Assembly (NCBI RefSeq): GCF_008124875.1
Contig: NZ_VNIA01000005.1
Location: forward strand, 1-64,000
Reading direction: 5' to 3'
DNA length: 64,000 nt
DNA from: Tenacibaculum adriaticum
Lineage (GTDB): Bacteria > Bacteroidota > Bacteroidia > Flavobacteriales > Flavobacteriaceae
The position numbers and the translations under genes were made by a program. This document shows, piece by piece, positions 47,238-55,901 of this stretch (position 1 is its first letter; every line of letters begins with the position of its first letter). Under the pieces are notes generated by a model, which was not told the DNA's origin, ran no database searches, and saw only the letters and a list, made by a program, of their open reading frames with translations.

Positions 47238-47750
47238 TTAATTATTTAAATATTCTCCTAGCAGTTCCCTTCCTAATTGAGTATTAGAACTAATTTGAAC
47301 TATTTCATAATTGTCAGGGTTTGTTGCTTCAAAACTGGCGGTTTGTGGAAAATGATTATAAATGTCAAAAACCACTTCTTTAACATCACTAATTGTAGTA
47401 TTAAAAGATGGTAAATTGGCTTGTGTTTTTTTACATTGTTGTTCTGTTAAATGCCCCATATCCCAGCAACTAGAAATAAATCCTCGATGGGGAATAATTA
47501 TAATACCTGGGCCATTTCTCCAACCATTATAAAAACTACCATAATATATGGTTCCATCTTTAAAATAATAAGTTCCAATTCCGTCTGCAACTCCATTATA
47601 AATATGCCCTTGATAATAGCCATTAGGATAAATGATACTATTTATACCGTTATAACCTTTAAGTTGAGAACTAATTATTCTTTGCGCACTAGTTTTGGTA
47701 ATAAAACAGGAAGCAAAAATAAAACAGCTTAATAGTAGTTTTAATTTCAT
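47238..47750 (-). CDS. Secreted MORN-repeat protein
   Basis: 170 residues with signal peptide (MKLKLLLSCFIFASCFITKT). Three MORN-type repeats of 14-23 residues: IYPNGYYQGHIYNGVADGIG, YYFKDGTIYYGSFYNGWRNG and PGIIIIPHRGFISSCWDMG. The C-terminal 65 residues are unique. MORN repeats bind lipids or proteins and recur in Bacteroidota exported proteins. It is a lone gene; 440 bases of repeat-containing DNA lie beyond its start. Confidence 0.72.
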   Translation of the reverse strand: MKLKLLLSCFIFASCFITKTSAQRIISSQLKGYNGINSIIYPNGYYQGHIYNGVADGIGTYYFKDGTIYYGSFYNGWRNGPGIIIIPHRGFISSCWDMGHLTEQQCKKTQANLPSFNTTISDVKEVVFDIYNHFPQTASFEATNPDNYEIVQISSNTQLGRELLGEYLNN

Positions 47751-47948
47751 AGAGTTTGGTTTTAAGATGTTAGTAGGTTTATTTCTATATTATGATGTTT
47801 TTAATAAGTTTATATAGGGGTTTTAATGTTTAAATGAAAAATTATTCTCAAAGCTAAAAAAAACATAAGGTTTTAGAATAAGTGTTTTCCCTGATTTTAT
47901 ACAATGAAAACCTCTCTATTAACAATAAAGAGATTAATATATACTTGT

Positions 47949-48006
47949 ATTATTTCGAGGAAGAATGATAAAAGAATCCTGTTGATGAAGAGATTACTTT
48001 GTTGTG
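47949..48006. repeat. Degenerate copy of the GTCATT interspersed repeat
   Basis: ATTATTTCGAGGAAGAATGA to GATTACTTTGTTG matches the left part and centre of the family seen at 27557, 34414 and 48942, but the usual right end (CTCGTAATGAC) is missing. The cassette boundary at 48049 begins 43 bases later. Confidence 0.5.
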
Positions 48007-48048
48007 GATAATAGAATTATTTTTCACGATTAGAACAACGCTTTCAGG

Positions 48049-48188
48049 TTCGTTTAACGTGTTTGTGTATGGTTTGTTGCGGTGAAAATCCGCGAGGATT
48101 TTCAGATTAAGAAACCAAGATAGTAAAATTGCGAGGAAATTCCGATAGGAATTTCAGAAGCAATGAATTATACACGTTGTTGTAAAAC
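48049..48188. repeat. Left boundary unit of the cassette
   Basis: From TTCGTTTAACGTG through GTTGTAAAAC. Inside, GAAAATCC-GCGA-GGATTTTC and GAAATTCC-GATA-GGAATTTC are perfect hairpins with 4-base loops. The ends also pair imperfectly (TGTGTAT with ATACAC). The whole can fold into a cruciform on one strand. Confidence 0.6.
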
Positions 48189-48193
48189 GTTTT

Positions 48194-48796
48194 TTATTCA
48201 TAAATAGGTTTAGGAATGATTCCTCTATTCTCAAACATAAAACCAAAATTAGGTTTGTTGTCAAGTTCATTAATTCCCTCAATTATTTTTAATAACAACT
48301 TTTTGGTTTCAGCAATGTCTTTTGTTCCATCCACATTAATACTAATCAGTTTTTTTTCGCCTTTTGATGGAAAATTTTTATTATCATTTGGATTAAGCAA
48401 GTGATTTTTCAGAGTTACTTTTAAACTGTCAATTGGTAATTTCATTTCGTGATTGACTGTTATGCTATCTGTATTTATATAAAGTACTTCTCTCAATTTG
48501 TAATCGAAAATATCGTAGCAGAATTGTAAAGGTTGAATTTTATAGATTTTTTTGTCCGTTTCCAGTTTAAAAAGAGCGTATTCTTTTGAACAATCTATTT
48601 TGTCTAAAATCTCTGTTATTTCGTTGAAGTTCTTAAGTGTGTCAATGTCATATTCTATCAACTTATTATCAACTAATCGAAAAGTCATAAAATTTTGAGT
48701 TGGCTTTTCAGTCGCATTTTTTTTCTCTGTGACTTTATTCTGTCCGCAGTTGAACAGTAGACAACTTAATAATAATATGGCGATAGTTTTTTTCAA
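48194..48796 (-). CDS. Cassette-borne lipoprotein of unknown function
   Basis: 200 residues with TTG as the only sensible start (an in-frame ATT precedes it). Signal MKKTIAILLLSCLLFNCGQN with lipobox Cys17. The mature part has NEITEILDKIDCSKEYALFK, FCYDIFDYKLREVLYINTDS and KKLISINVDGTKDIAETKKL, which look like a mixed alpha/beta fold with no known motif. No neighbour shares its strand within the cassette. It lies wholly between inverted repeats and has no terminator of its own; the hairpins of the left boundary may serve. Function unknown. Confidence 0.7.
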   Translation of the reverse strand: MKKTIAILLLSCLLFNCGQNKVTEKKNATEKPTQNFMTFRLVDNKLIEYDIDTLKNFNEITEILDKIDCSKEYALFKLETDKKIYKIQPLQFCYDIFDYKLREVLYINTDSITVNHEMKLPIDSLKVTLKNHLLNPNDNKNFPSKGEKKLISINVDGTKDIAETKKLLLKIIEGINELDNKPNFGFMFENRGIIPKPIYE

Positions 48797-48799
48797 AAT

Positions 48800-48861
48800 G
48801 TTTTACAACAGTGTTAAGAATATGAATTCGTTTTAATGATTTATATTCAACGTTAAACGAA
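48800..48861. repeat. Right boundary unit of the cassette
   Basis: GTTTTACAAC at one end and ACGTTAAACGAA at the other, in inverted orientation to 48049-48188, but without the two inner hairpins. Confidence 0.6.
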
Positions 48862-48894
48862 GCTAGCCTTTTTTTATTAGAAAGTCAAACTAAA

Positions 48895-48925
48895 AAAACC
48901 TCTTTGTAATTAACAAAGAGGTTTT
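48895..48925 (-). terminator. Terminator of htpG
   Basis: AAAACCTCTTTGT (48895-48907) pairs with ACAAAGAGGTTTT (48913-48925), with T-run on the minus strand. It is 94 bases past the htpG stop because an interspersed repeat sits between. Confidence 0.85.
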
Positions 48926-48941
48926 AATAATATTTTGGTTT

Positions 48942-49012
48942 GTCACTGCGAGGAAGCATGACGAAGTAATTTGTTATTGATAAAGAGATTTCTTCGCTTT
49001 GCTCGTAATGAC
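48942..49012. repeat. Interspersed palindromic repeat between htpG and its terminator
   Basis: GTCACTGCGAGGAAGCATGA at the start and GCTCGTAATGAC at the end, with AAAGAGATTTCTTCGC in the centre. Same family as the copies at 27557 and 34414. It is transcribed as part of the htpG 3' UTR. Confidence 0.78.
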
Positions 49013-49018
49013 GTTTTA

Positions 49019-50905
49019 TTACTTGATTAACTCGTAGCTACGCTTAATAAAGTTGGTTAATTCTTCACCGTGTAATAAGTTTTGAGATAACTTCGCTAAA
49101 TCGAATGCTTGAGAGATCAATTGTTTTTGTTTGTCTTCATCAGCAGTTAAAATATCAGAAATTAGTTCGCTGTTGGTATTTACGACCAAATTGTACATTT
49201 CTGGTAAATTACCCATTCCCATCATTCCGCCACCACCAGAAGCTTGCATTTCTTTCATACGACGCATAAATTCTGGTACGGTAATTAAGAACGGAGACGC
49301 ATTAGAATCCATCGCTTCTAATTGAACTGTGTAGGTTTGTGTTGGTACAGCACCTTCAATAATAGGCTTTAATTTCTCTTTTTCTTCCTCAGAAAGTTTA
49401 GAAATTACCGTATCATCTTTTTTAATTAAATTATCAACATGATCTGAGTCTACACGTACAAATTGGACTTTAGTATCTCCGGTAGTTTCTAATTTTTGCA
49501 TTAAATGCGATACAATAGGAGAGTCTAATAACAATACTTCGTATCCTTTTGTTTTTGCTTCTTGGATATAGCTGTGTTGTGCATTTTTGTTAGCTGCATA
49601 TAAAATGATGTGGTTTCCGTCTTTATCCGTTTGTGCATCTTTCGTTTTTTCAACTAATTCGTCAAACGTAAAGAAAGTATCATTTACAGTAGGGTATAAG
49701 GCAAATTTCTTTGCTTTATCAAAGAATTTATCTTCAGATAACATTCCGTATTCGATAATCACTTTAATATCGTTCCATTTTTGCTCAAAATCTTCACGAT
49801 TATTTTTGAATAAAGAAGTTAGCTTATCAGCTACTTTTTTAGTGATATATCCTGATATTTTCTTTACCGCACCATCAGCTTGTAAATACGAACGAGATAC
49901 GTTTAATGGAATATCCGGAGAATCAATAACACCTTTTAGCATTTGTAAAAAGTCAGGTACAATACCTTCAACATTATCAGTTACAAACACTTGGTTTTGA
50001 TATAATTGGATTTTATCCTTTTGCATGTCTAAATTCTGACTCAATTTAGGGAAGAATAAAATACCAGTTAAGTTAAACGGATAGTCTACATTTAAATGAA
50101 TGTGGAATAAAGACTCTTCAAATTGCATTGGGTACAATTCTCTGTAGAAATTTGTGTAGTCCTCATCATTTAAATCTGCCGGAGCTTTTGTCCAAGCAGG
50201 ATCTGTATTGTTGATGATGTTATCCACTTCAATAGTTTCTGGTTTTGCATCTTCGGCAGCGCCTTCTGGTAATGGAAGTGTTTCTGTTTTGGTTCCGAAT
50301 TTAATAGGAACTTGGTTAAAACGATTGTATTTGTTTAATAAACCAGCAATTTTACTTTCTTCTAAAAATTCTAAAGAATCATCTGCAATGTGTAAGATAA
50401 TCTCTGTTCCTCTGTCGGTTTTGTCATGTTCTACTAAAGTATATTCAGGAGAACCATCACAGGTCCAATGTGCAGCAGGCTCATCTTTAAACGATTTGGT
50501 GATAATTTCTACTTGACCTGCTACCATAAATGCAGAATAAAAACCTAATCCGAAGTGTCCAATAACACCTGTATCATTTTTATCGTCTTTATATTTTTCT
50601 AAAAATTCTTCAGCACCAGAAAAAGCAATTTGGTTAATGTATTTTTCAACTTCATCAGCCGTCATTCCTAACCCTTGATCTTTAATCGTTAAGGTTTTAG
50701 CGTCTTTATCTATACTAATTTCAATTTTAGCATCCCCTAATTCGGTTTTTGCTTCACCAATAGAAATTAAATGTTTTAGTTTTGTTGTAGCGTCGGTTCC
50801 GTTAGAAATTAACTCACGTAAAAAGATTTCGTGATCCGAATACAAGAATTTTTTAATTAACGGAAAAATGTTTTCTACCGATACATTAATGTTTCCTTTA
50901 CTCAT
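49019..50905 (-). CDS. htpG: Chaperone HtpG (Hsp90)
   Basis: 628 residues. N-terminal GHKL ATPase: FLRELISNGTDATTKLKHL, ITIKDQGLGMTADEVEKYI, TGVIGHFGLGFYSAF. The usual SNASDA is SNGTDA, a change seen in relatives. The middle domain has DYPFNLTGILFFPKL and GVIDSPDIPLNVSRSYLQ (catalytic Arg loop). The C-terminal dimer domain is shorter than in E. coli and has a Gly/Met-rich patch (GGGGMMGMGNLPEMYN). A cytosolic ATP-driven chaperone, induced by heat in many bacteria. Confidence 0.97.
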   Translation of the reverse strand: MSKGNINVSVENIFPLIKKFLYSDHEIFLRELISNGTDATTKLKHLISIGEAKTELGDAKIEISIDKDAKTLTIKDQGLGMTADEVEKYINQIAFSGAEEFLEKYKDDKNDTGVIGHFGLGFYSAFMVAGQVEIITKSFKDEPAAHWTCDGSPEYTLVEHDKTDRGTEIILHIADDSLEFLEESKIAGLLNKYNRFNQVPIKFGTKTETLPLPEGAAEDAKPETIEVDNIINNTDPAWTKAPADLNDEDYTNFYRELYPMQFEESLFHIHLNVDYPFNLTGILFFPKLSQNLDMQKDKIQLYQNQVFVTDNVEGIVPDFLQMLKGVIDSPDIPLNVSRSYLQADGAVKKISGYITKKVADKLTSLFKNNREDFEQKWNDIKVIIEYGMLSEDKFFDKAKKFALYPTVNDTFFTFDELVEKTKDAQTDKDGNHIILYAANKNAQHSYIQEAKTKGYEVLLLDSPIVSHLMQKLETTGDTKVQFVRVDSDHVDNLIKKDDTVISKLSEEEKEKLKPIIEGAVPTQTYTVQLEAMDSNASPFLITVPEFMRRMKEMQASGGGGMMGMGNLPEMYNLVVNTNSELISDILTADEDKQKQLISQAFDLAKLSQNLLHGEELTNFIKRSYELIK

Positions 50906-51002
50906 TTTTATATGGATTTATTTTTTATAATTATTTTCTGGTATAGAAATAGTCAAAAAAAATACCAAAGAGGAAGAGGTGACAAACTGACACTTTTGTT
51001 AA

Positions 51003-52547
51003 TTAGGCCTTAGACTTAACAATCTCAAGAATAGTTTTGTTTTCAATTTTACTCTCTAGCCAAGAGAGAAGATCTAAGTATAAGAAAGCTCTTTTTTCGT
51101 AAGGGTGATTTTCATATTTTTTTAGTTGAGAATGAATGCTCTTAAATTCAGTTTTATATTGATGAGGATAAAGATCTTGAAGTTTTCTCATAGAGGAAAT
51201 AAACAACTTTTGAACTTCTTGTAAGTTTTCCATTTTAATTAGAAACTTATAGGTTTCTTTAAATTGTCTTTCTAAATGATAATCTAATCCGCATTCATAA
51301 TGAGCAATAAGATTTAAAATTCGTGCAAAACACTGTAAATCCTGACCAACATAAAGTTTTTTTGCGTTTATAATTTTTGATAGGTATTTAATACACTCGC
51401 GATTTTTTCCCATTCCAAAATACAAACAGGCAATTTTATAATACAGAATAACAATATGATGCTTGTCTAAGAAATTTTTATAAACAGCTATTTTCTCGTT
51501 TATTTCATTTACCAAATATTCTCCTTCATCAAAAGTACCTTCTAAAAAATGTTTGTGAAGTTTGTTTGCATAGTAGTATTGAAAAATAAGAATTTCGGTA
51601 TTATTGTTTATCGGAATAATATTATTTTCTATTTCCTGACTAAAAAGATCTAATTGAGAGGTAAACTCTTCTTTATGTCGGATAAAAAATAAAGATTCTA
51701 ATAAATAATTTTTTCCTTTTAAATAAAAAACAGGATTCAATTGTATCATTTTGGGATATTCTTCAAATAATTCTACCCATTTATGAGCGTATTTATATCC
51801 GTGTAAAAAATCTTGTGTTAAAAGACACCGCCAAAGGTGTGCTTTGAATAACCAAAGACGTTCTCTAAAACCGAGTAGATTATAATCAAAATCTGGAAGT
51901 CTAGCATTAAAATAATCTGTAATTTTTTTAAGTTCTTCATCATTTCGAACGTATCCGGTTTTTAATAATATTCCGTATAGTTGAAGAGATAAGTTTGAAA
52001 GTTTACTTGTTATAACATTTAGTTGGCTTAGTTCTTTTGCTTGAATGGTTAACTCGTCTGCTCTACTACTAATACTTCTTGTAATGTATTGACTTTCAAT
52101 AATTTTTTCAAGTTCTACAATTTCATAACTTATATTTTTTTCTTCATTTTCAATGGCTAAATTCTTTGCTTTATCTAATAATTTTAAACTCTGTTTGTAT
52201 AATCCTTTTTGATATAAAACGGTTGCAAAATCTAATTGTTCTCGGATTTGCATACGAATATTCTTATGAGAAGGATTCATACGTAAACTTGTCAAAATTT
52301 GTTTATACAAGTGGGCTTTTAAGTTAGAGACTTGCTGTTTACTTACAATTCCATTTTTGATAATCTCTATTTCACTATATACTTTTTGTTTCTCTAAAAA
52401 TTTAAATAATGAAAAAAATTTAGCATCTACATTTCCTCCTAATCTACCAACGTACAGGTTAAATTGACGCTTTTCAGATTTTGTTAACGATTTTATTAAA
52501 ATAAATAAAGGATCATTTTGTTTATTAACCTTTGTAAAACTACGCAT
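51003..52547 (-). CDS. Large helical-repeat protein, function unknown
   Basis: 514 residues, almost all alpha-helical and rich in Leu, Lys and Glu. It shows tandem pairs of helices of TPR-like spacing (YQKGLYKQSLKLLDKAKNLA, YYKIACLYFGMGKNRECIKY, and others). No signal peptide and no enzyme motif. The N-terminal 60 residues (LFILIKSLTKSEKRQFNLYV) occur in a conserved family in Bacteroidota. It probably acts as a scaffold. It is divergent from the leu operon, with 136 bases between the starts. Confidence 0.62.
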   Translation of the reverse strand: MRSFTKVNKQNDPLFILIKSLTKSEKRQFNLYVGRLGGNVDAKFFSLFKFLEKQKVYSEIEIIKNGIVSKQQVSNLKAHLYKQILTSLRMNPSHKNIRMQIREQLDFATVLYQKGLYKQSLKLLDKAKNLAIENEEKNISYEIVELEKIIESQYITRSISSRADELTIQAKELSQLNVITSKLSNLSLQLYGILLKTGYVRNDEELKKITDYFNARLPDFDYNLLGFRERLWLFKAHLWRCLLTQDFLHGYKYAHKWVELFEEYPKMIQLNPVFYLKGKNYLLESLFFIRHKEEFTSQLDLFSQEIENNIIPINNNTEILIFQYYYANKLHKHFLEGTFDEGEYLVNEINEKIAVYKNFLDKHHIVILYYKIACLYFGMGKNRECIKYLSKIINAKKLYVGQDLQCFARILNLIAHYECGLDYHLERQFKETYKFLIKMENLQEVQKLFISSMRKLQDLYPHQYKTEFKSIHSQLKKYENHPYEKRAFLYLDLLSWLESKIENKTILEIVKSKA

Positions 52548-52644
52548 CTTAATATATTGTTTTTCAGAGTCTTACCTCTTAAGTCATTTGTCTAAATATC
52601 GTATTAATTAACAATCAATTTAAACTTTCAATAAAGCCAATATA

Positions 52645-52652
52645 TACATTTG
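52645..52652 (+). promoter_or_regulatory. Probable leu operon promoter (-7 motif)
   Basis: TACATTTG, an exact TAnnTTTG, lies 32 bases before the leuA ATG. A TTTC at about 20 bases upstream may replace the TTG -33 element. No leader peptide or terminator is seen between it and leuA. Confidence 0.5.
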
Positions 52653-52683
52653 TATTTTATGTTAGATAATTTTTTAGATAAAT

Positions 52684-53859
52684 ATGAATAACGAAAAGGT
52701 AGAAATTTTTGATACTACACTAAGAGACGGCGAGCAAGTCCCTGGATGTAAATTAGATACTAATCAAAAATTAATCATTGCAGAACGATTAGATATGTTG
52801 GGCGTCGATGTTATTGAAGCGGGATTTCCTGTATCTAGTCCAGGAGATTTTACTTCTGTAAATGAAATAGCGAAAATAGTTAAAAATGCAACTGTTTGTG
52901 GTTTAACAAGAGCTGTAAAAAAAGACATTGAAGTTGCTGCTCAAGCGTTAAAACAAGCTGTAAAACCTAGAATTCATACTGGGATAGGAACAAGTGACTC
53001 TCATATTAAATATAAATTTAACAGCACAAGAGAAGATGTTATAATAAGAGCTAGAGAGTCAGTTTCTTATGCAAAAAATTTTGTTGATGATGTTGAGTTT
53101 TATGCAGAAGATGCTGGGAGAACAGATAATTCATTTTTAGCAAAAATATGTGAAGAAGTAATTAAATCTGGAGCTACAGTTTTAAATATTCCAGATACTA
53201 CAGGGTATTGTTTGCCAGAGGAGTATGGAGCAAAAATAAAATATTTAAAAGACAATGTAAAAGGAATAGAAAATGTAATTATTTCATGTCATTGTCATAA
53301 CGATTTAGGTTTAGCAACTGCAAATTCTATTGCTGGAGTAATTAACGGAGCGCGTCAAATAGAATGTACTATAAATGGTATAGGAGAGCGTGCTGGCAAT
53401 ACAGCCTTAGAAGAAGTCGTCATGATTTTAAAGCAACATCCATATTTAAATTTAGAAACCAATATAAATGCCAAACTCTTGTATGACACAAGTTTAATGG
53501 TTCGTGAAAAAATGGGAATGTTTGTACAGCCCAATAAAGCTATAGTTGGAGCGAATGCTTTTGCACATAGTTCAGGAATTCATCAAGACGGTGTTATTAA
53601 AAATCGTGAAACCTATGAAATTATAAATCCTGAAGAAGTTGGTGTTACCGAAAGTGCTATTGTTTTAACAGCAAGAAGTGGAAGAGCAGCTTTAGCTTTT
53701 AGAGCAAAAAAAATAGGGTATGAATTAACAAAAGTTCAGCTAGATTCAGCATATAATACATTTCTTCAGTTTGCAGATAAACAAAAAGAAGTAATTGATG
53801 ATGATATCCATGTAATTATGAAACAAGTAAGTAAGTTTTCAAAAATAGCAATAGCCTAA
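52684..53859 (+). CDS. leuA: 2-isopropylmalate synthase, short form
   Basis: 391 residues. Catalytic barrel: [17 protein letters not shown] (Arg and Asp), [46 protein letters not shown] (metal His pair) and [17 protein letters not shown]. The protein ends about 30 residues after [11 protein letters not shown], so it lacks the ~130-residue C-terminal regulatory domain that binds leucine in enzymes of about 520 residues. Feedback inhibition may be absent or weak. The stop codon overlaps leuC by one base (TAATG). Confidence 0.93.
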   Translation: MNNEKVEIFDTTLRDGEQVPGCKLDTNQKLIIAERLDMLGVDVIEAGFPVSSPGDFTSVNEIAKIVKNATVCGLTRAVKKDIEVAAQALKQAVKPRIHTGIGTSDSHIKYKFNSTREDVIIRARESVSYAKNFVDDVEFYAEDAGRTDNSFLAKICEEVIKSGATVLNIPDTTGYCLPEEYGAKIKYLKDNVKGIENVIISCHCHNDLGLATANSIAGVINGARQIECTINGIGERAGNTALEEVVMILKQHPYLNLETNINAKLLYDTSLMVREKMGMFVQPNKAIVGANAFAHSSGIHQDGVIKNRETYEIINPEEVGVTESAIVLTARSGRAALAFRAKKIGYELTKVQLDSAYNTFLQFADKQKEVIDDDIHVIMKQVSKFSKIAIA

Positions 53860-55241
53860 TGGGAAAGACATTATTTGATAAAGTATGGGATGCACATGTG
53901 GTTGATACAATTAAAGACGGACCACAGGTTTTGTATATAGATAAACATCTAATTCATGAAGTAACAAGTCCGCAAGCATTTAAAGAATTAGAAGAACGAA
54001 ATATTCCAATTGCTCGCCCAGATAAAATAGTTGCTACTGCCGACCATAATACACCAACAGTAAACCAACATTTACCGATTAAAGATGAGTTGTCTCGTAA
54101 TCAATTAGATCAACTAACCAAGAACTGTGAGAAAAATAAGATTACTTTATATAATTTAGGAAACGAAAATAATGGTATTGTACACGTTATAGCACCAGAA
54201 TTAGGAATTACGCAACCAGGGATGACCATGGTGTGCGGAGATAGCCATACATCTACACACGGAGCATTTGGTACTATTGCGTTTGGTATTGGTACTAGTC
54301 AAGTAGCACAAGTTTTTGCGAGTCAATGTTTGTTGCTAGAAAAACCAAAAAGTTTACGAGTAAATGTAAACGGTAAATTAAAAAAAGGAGTCTTACCCAA
54401 AGATGTAATTTTATACATAATAGCAAAACTAGGCACTAATTCTGGTACAGGATTTTTTTGTGAATATGCTGGGAATGTGTTTGAAGAAATGTCTATGGAA
54501 GGGCGTATGACTGTATGTAATATGAGTATCGAAATGGGAGCAAGAGGAGGAATGATTGCTCCAGATGAAACAACTTTTGAGTATGTAAAAGGAAGAGAAT
54601 TTGCTCCAAAAGATGCTGTTTTTGATAAAAAAGTAGCTTATTGGAAAACTTTATCTACTGATGCTGATGCAATTTTTGATAAAGAGTATTCTTTTGATGC
54701 AGAAGATATAGAACCAATGCTTACTTACGGAACAAATCCAGGGATGGGAATTAAAATATCAGAAAACATACCTACTGAAAACGATACTTCTTTTGAGAAG
54801 TCATTGGCCTATATGAATTTTAAAAAAGGAGAATCTCTAATTAATAAGCCTATAAACTTTGTCTTCATAGGTAGTTGTACAAACTCAAGAATTGAAGATT
54901 TTAGAGTTGCAGCGGCCTATGTTGAAGGCAAACAGAAAGCAAAGAATGTGAATGCTTGGTTAGTACCAGGATCTCAAAGAGTAGCAAAACAAATAGAAGA
55001 AGAAGGATTACAAGACATTTTTGAAAAAGCAGGATTTCAGTTGCGTCAACCAGGATGTTCTGCGTGTTTAGCCATGAATGATGATAAAATTCCAGAAGGA
55101 GAATACTGTGTCTCAACATCTAATAGGAATTTCGAAGGTCGTCAAGGTCAAGGAGCAAGAACTATTTTAGCAAGTCCTTTAATGGCGGCTGCTACGGCAA
55201 TAGAAGGTAAAATTATCAACTTTACAAATCATTTAAACTAA
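53859..55241 (+). CDS. leuC: 3-isopropylmalate dehydratase large subunit
   Basis: 460 residues, a full-length aconitase-type protein. [42 protein letters not shown] and the cluster Cys in [14 protein letters not shown] and [13 protein letters not shown], followed by [19 protein letters not shown]. It holds a 4Fe-4S cluster and interconverts 2- and 3-isopropylmalate together with LeuD. One-base overlaps with leuA and leuD on both sides. Confidence 0.97.
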   Translation: MGKTLFDKVWDAHVVDTIKDGPQVLYIDKHLIHEVTSPQAFKELEERNIPIARPDKIVATADHNTPTVNQHLPIKDELSRNQLDQLTKNCEKNKITLYNLGNENNGIVHVIAPELGITQPGMTMVCGDSHTSTHGAFGTIAFGIGTSQVAQVFASQCLLLEKPKSLRVNVNGKLKKGVLPKDVILYIIAKLGTNSGTGFFCEYAGNVFEEMSMEGRMTVCNMSIEMGARGGMIAPDETTFEYVKGREFAPKDAVFDKKVAYWKTLSTDADAIFDKEYSFDAEDIEPMLTYGTNPGMGIKISENIPTENDTSFEKSLAYMNFKKGESLINKPINFVFIGSCTNSRIEDFRVAAAYVEGKQKAKNVNAWLVPGSQRVAKQIEEEGLQDIFEKAGFQLRQPGCSACLAMNDDKIPEGEYCVSTSNRNFEGRQGQGARTILASPLMAAATAIEGKIINFTNHLN

Positions 55242-55822
55242 TGGAGAAATTTGTTAAATTAATAGATACAGCTGTGCCTTTGTCCATAGAAAATATAGAT
55301 ACAGATCAAATTATACCCGCTCGTTTTTTAAAAGCAACAGATAAAAAAGGTTTTGGAGATAATGTGTTTAAAGATTGGCGTTACAATAAAGACGGAAGTA
55401 TTAATGAAAAATTTATCTTAAATAACTCAGCTTATAAAGGAAGTATTTTAATAGCTGGAGATAATTTTGGTTGCGGTTCTAGTAGAGAACATGCTGCTTG
55501 GGCGTTGTCAGGTTATGGGTTTAAAGTAGTTATTAGTAGTTTTTTTGCCGATATTTTTAAAGGAAATGCACTAAATAATGGCATATTACCCATACAAGTT
55601 TCTAAAGTGTTTTTAACCAAATTATTAGAAAAAGTAACAGCTAATCCTGAAACAAAAATAATTATTGATTTAGAAAATCAAATTTTAAGAACAGATATAG
55701 GAAATATAGATTTTGAAATAGATCCTTATAAAAAGCTCTGCTTGTTAAATGGCTATGATGATATAGATTTTTTAATAAGTAAGAAGAAAAAAATAGCAGC
55801 TTTTGAATTAAGTAATATATAA
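55241..55822 (+). CDS. leuD: 3-isopropylmalate dehydratase small subunit
   Basis: 193 residues. [20 protein letters not shown] (about residues 17-36), [20 protein letters not shown] and [20 protein letters not shown]. It makes the swivelling domain over the cluster of LeuC. The start shares one base with the leuC stop. An intergenic hairpin and 79 bases separate it from leuB. Confidence 0.97.
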   Translation: MEKFVKLIDTAVPLSIENIDTDQIIPARFLKATDKKGFGDNVFKDWRYNKDGSINEKFILNNSAYKGSILIAGDNFGCGSSREHAAWALSGYGFKVVISSFFADIFKGNALNNGILPIQVSKVFLTKLLEKVTANPETKIIIDLENQILRTDIGNIDFEIDPYKKLCLLNGYDDIDFLISKKKKIAAFELSNI

Positions 55823-55842
55823 AAGAATATTTATTTTAAGGT

Positions 55843-55880
55843 ATTGCCTGTAAGTCAATAAAGATTGATGAGCAGGCAAT
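55843..55880 (+). other. Hairpin between leuD and leuB
   Basis: ATTGCCTG (55843-55850) pairs with CAGGCAAT (55873-55880), and TCAAT / ATTGA inside pairs too. It has no T-run, so it is not a terminator. It may be an RNA processing or stability site inside the leu operon. Confidence 0.5.
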
Positions 55881-55901
55881 GTCTTCATAAAAAAGAAAAC
55901 A

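Larger units (their letters stand above)
48049..48861. mobile_element. One-gene cassette bounded by nested inverted repeats
   Basis: Outer ends are TTCGTTTAACGT (48049-48060) and its exact complement (48850-48861). Inner ends are GTTGTAAAAC (48179-48188) and its exact complement (48800-48809). The inner pair lies 5 bases past the stop codon and 3 bases before the start codon of a single lipoprotein gene, so the gene is almost flush with its boundaries. The left boundary unit (140 bp) also holds two perfect 8-bp hairpins (GAAAATCC and GAAATTCC stems); the right one (62 bp) lacks them. It has no transposase. The shape recalls integron-type cassettes or a small mobile cassette, but no true attC boxes match. 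Confidence 0.6.

Noticed and set aside
48049..48861. Integron attC sites around the cassette
   Set aside because: GTTTAAC and GTTAAAC fit the short attC core words, but the paired inner boxes do not follow RYYYAAC/GTTRRRY and no integrase is in the window. Kept only as a resemblance.
52548..52683. Attenuator before leuA
   Set aside because: No stem-loop with T-run and no leader frame lie in this short gap.
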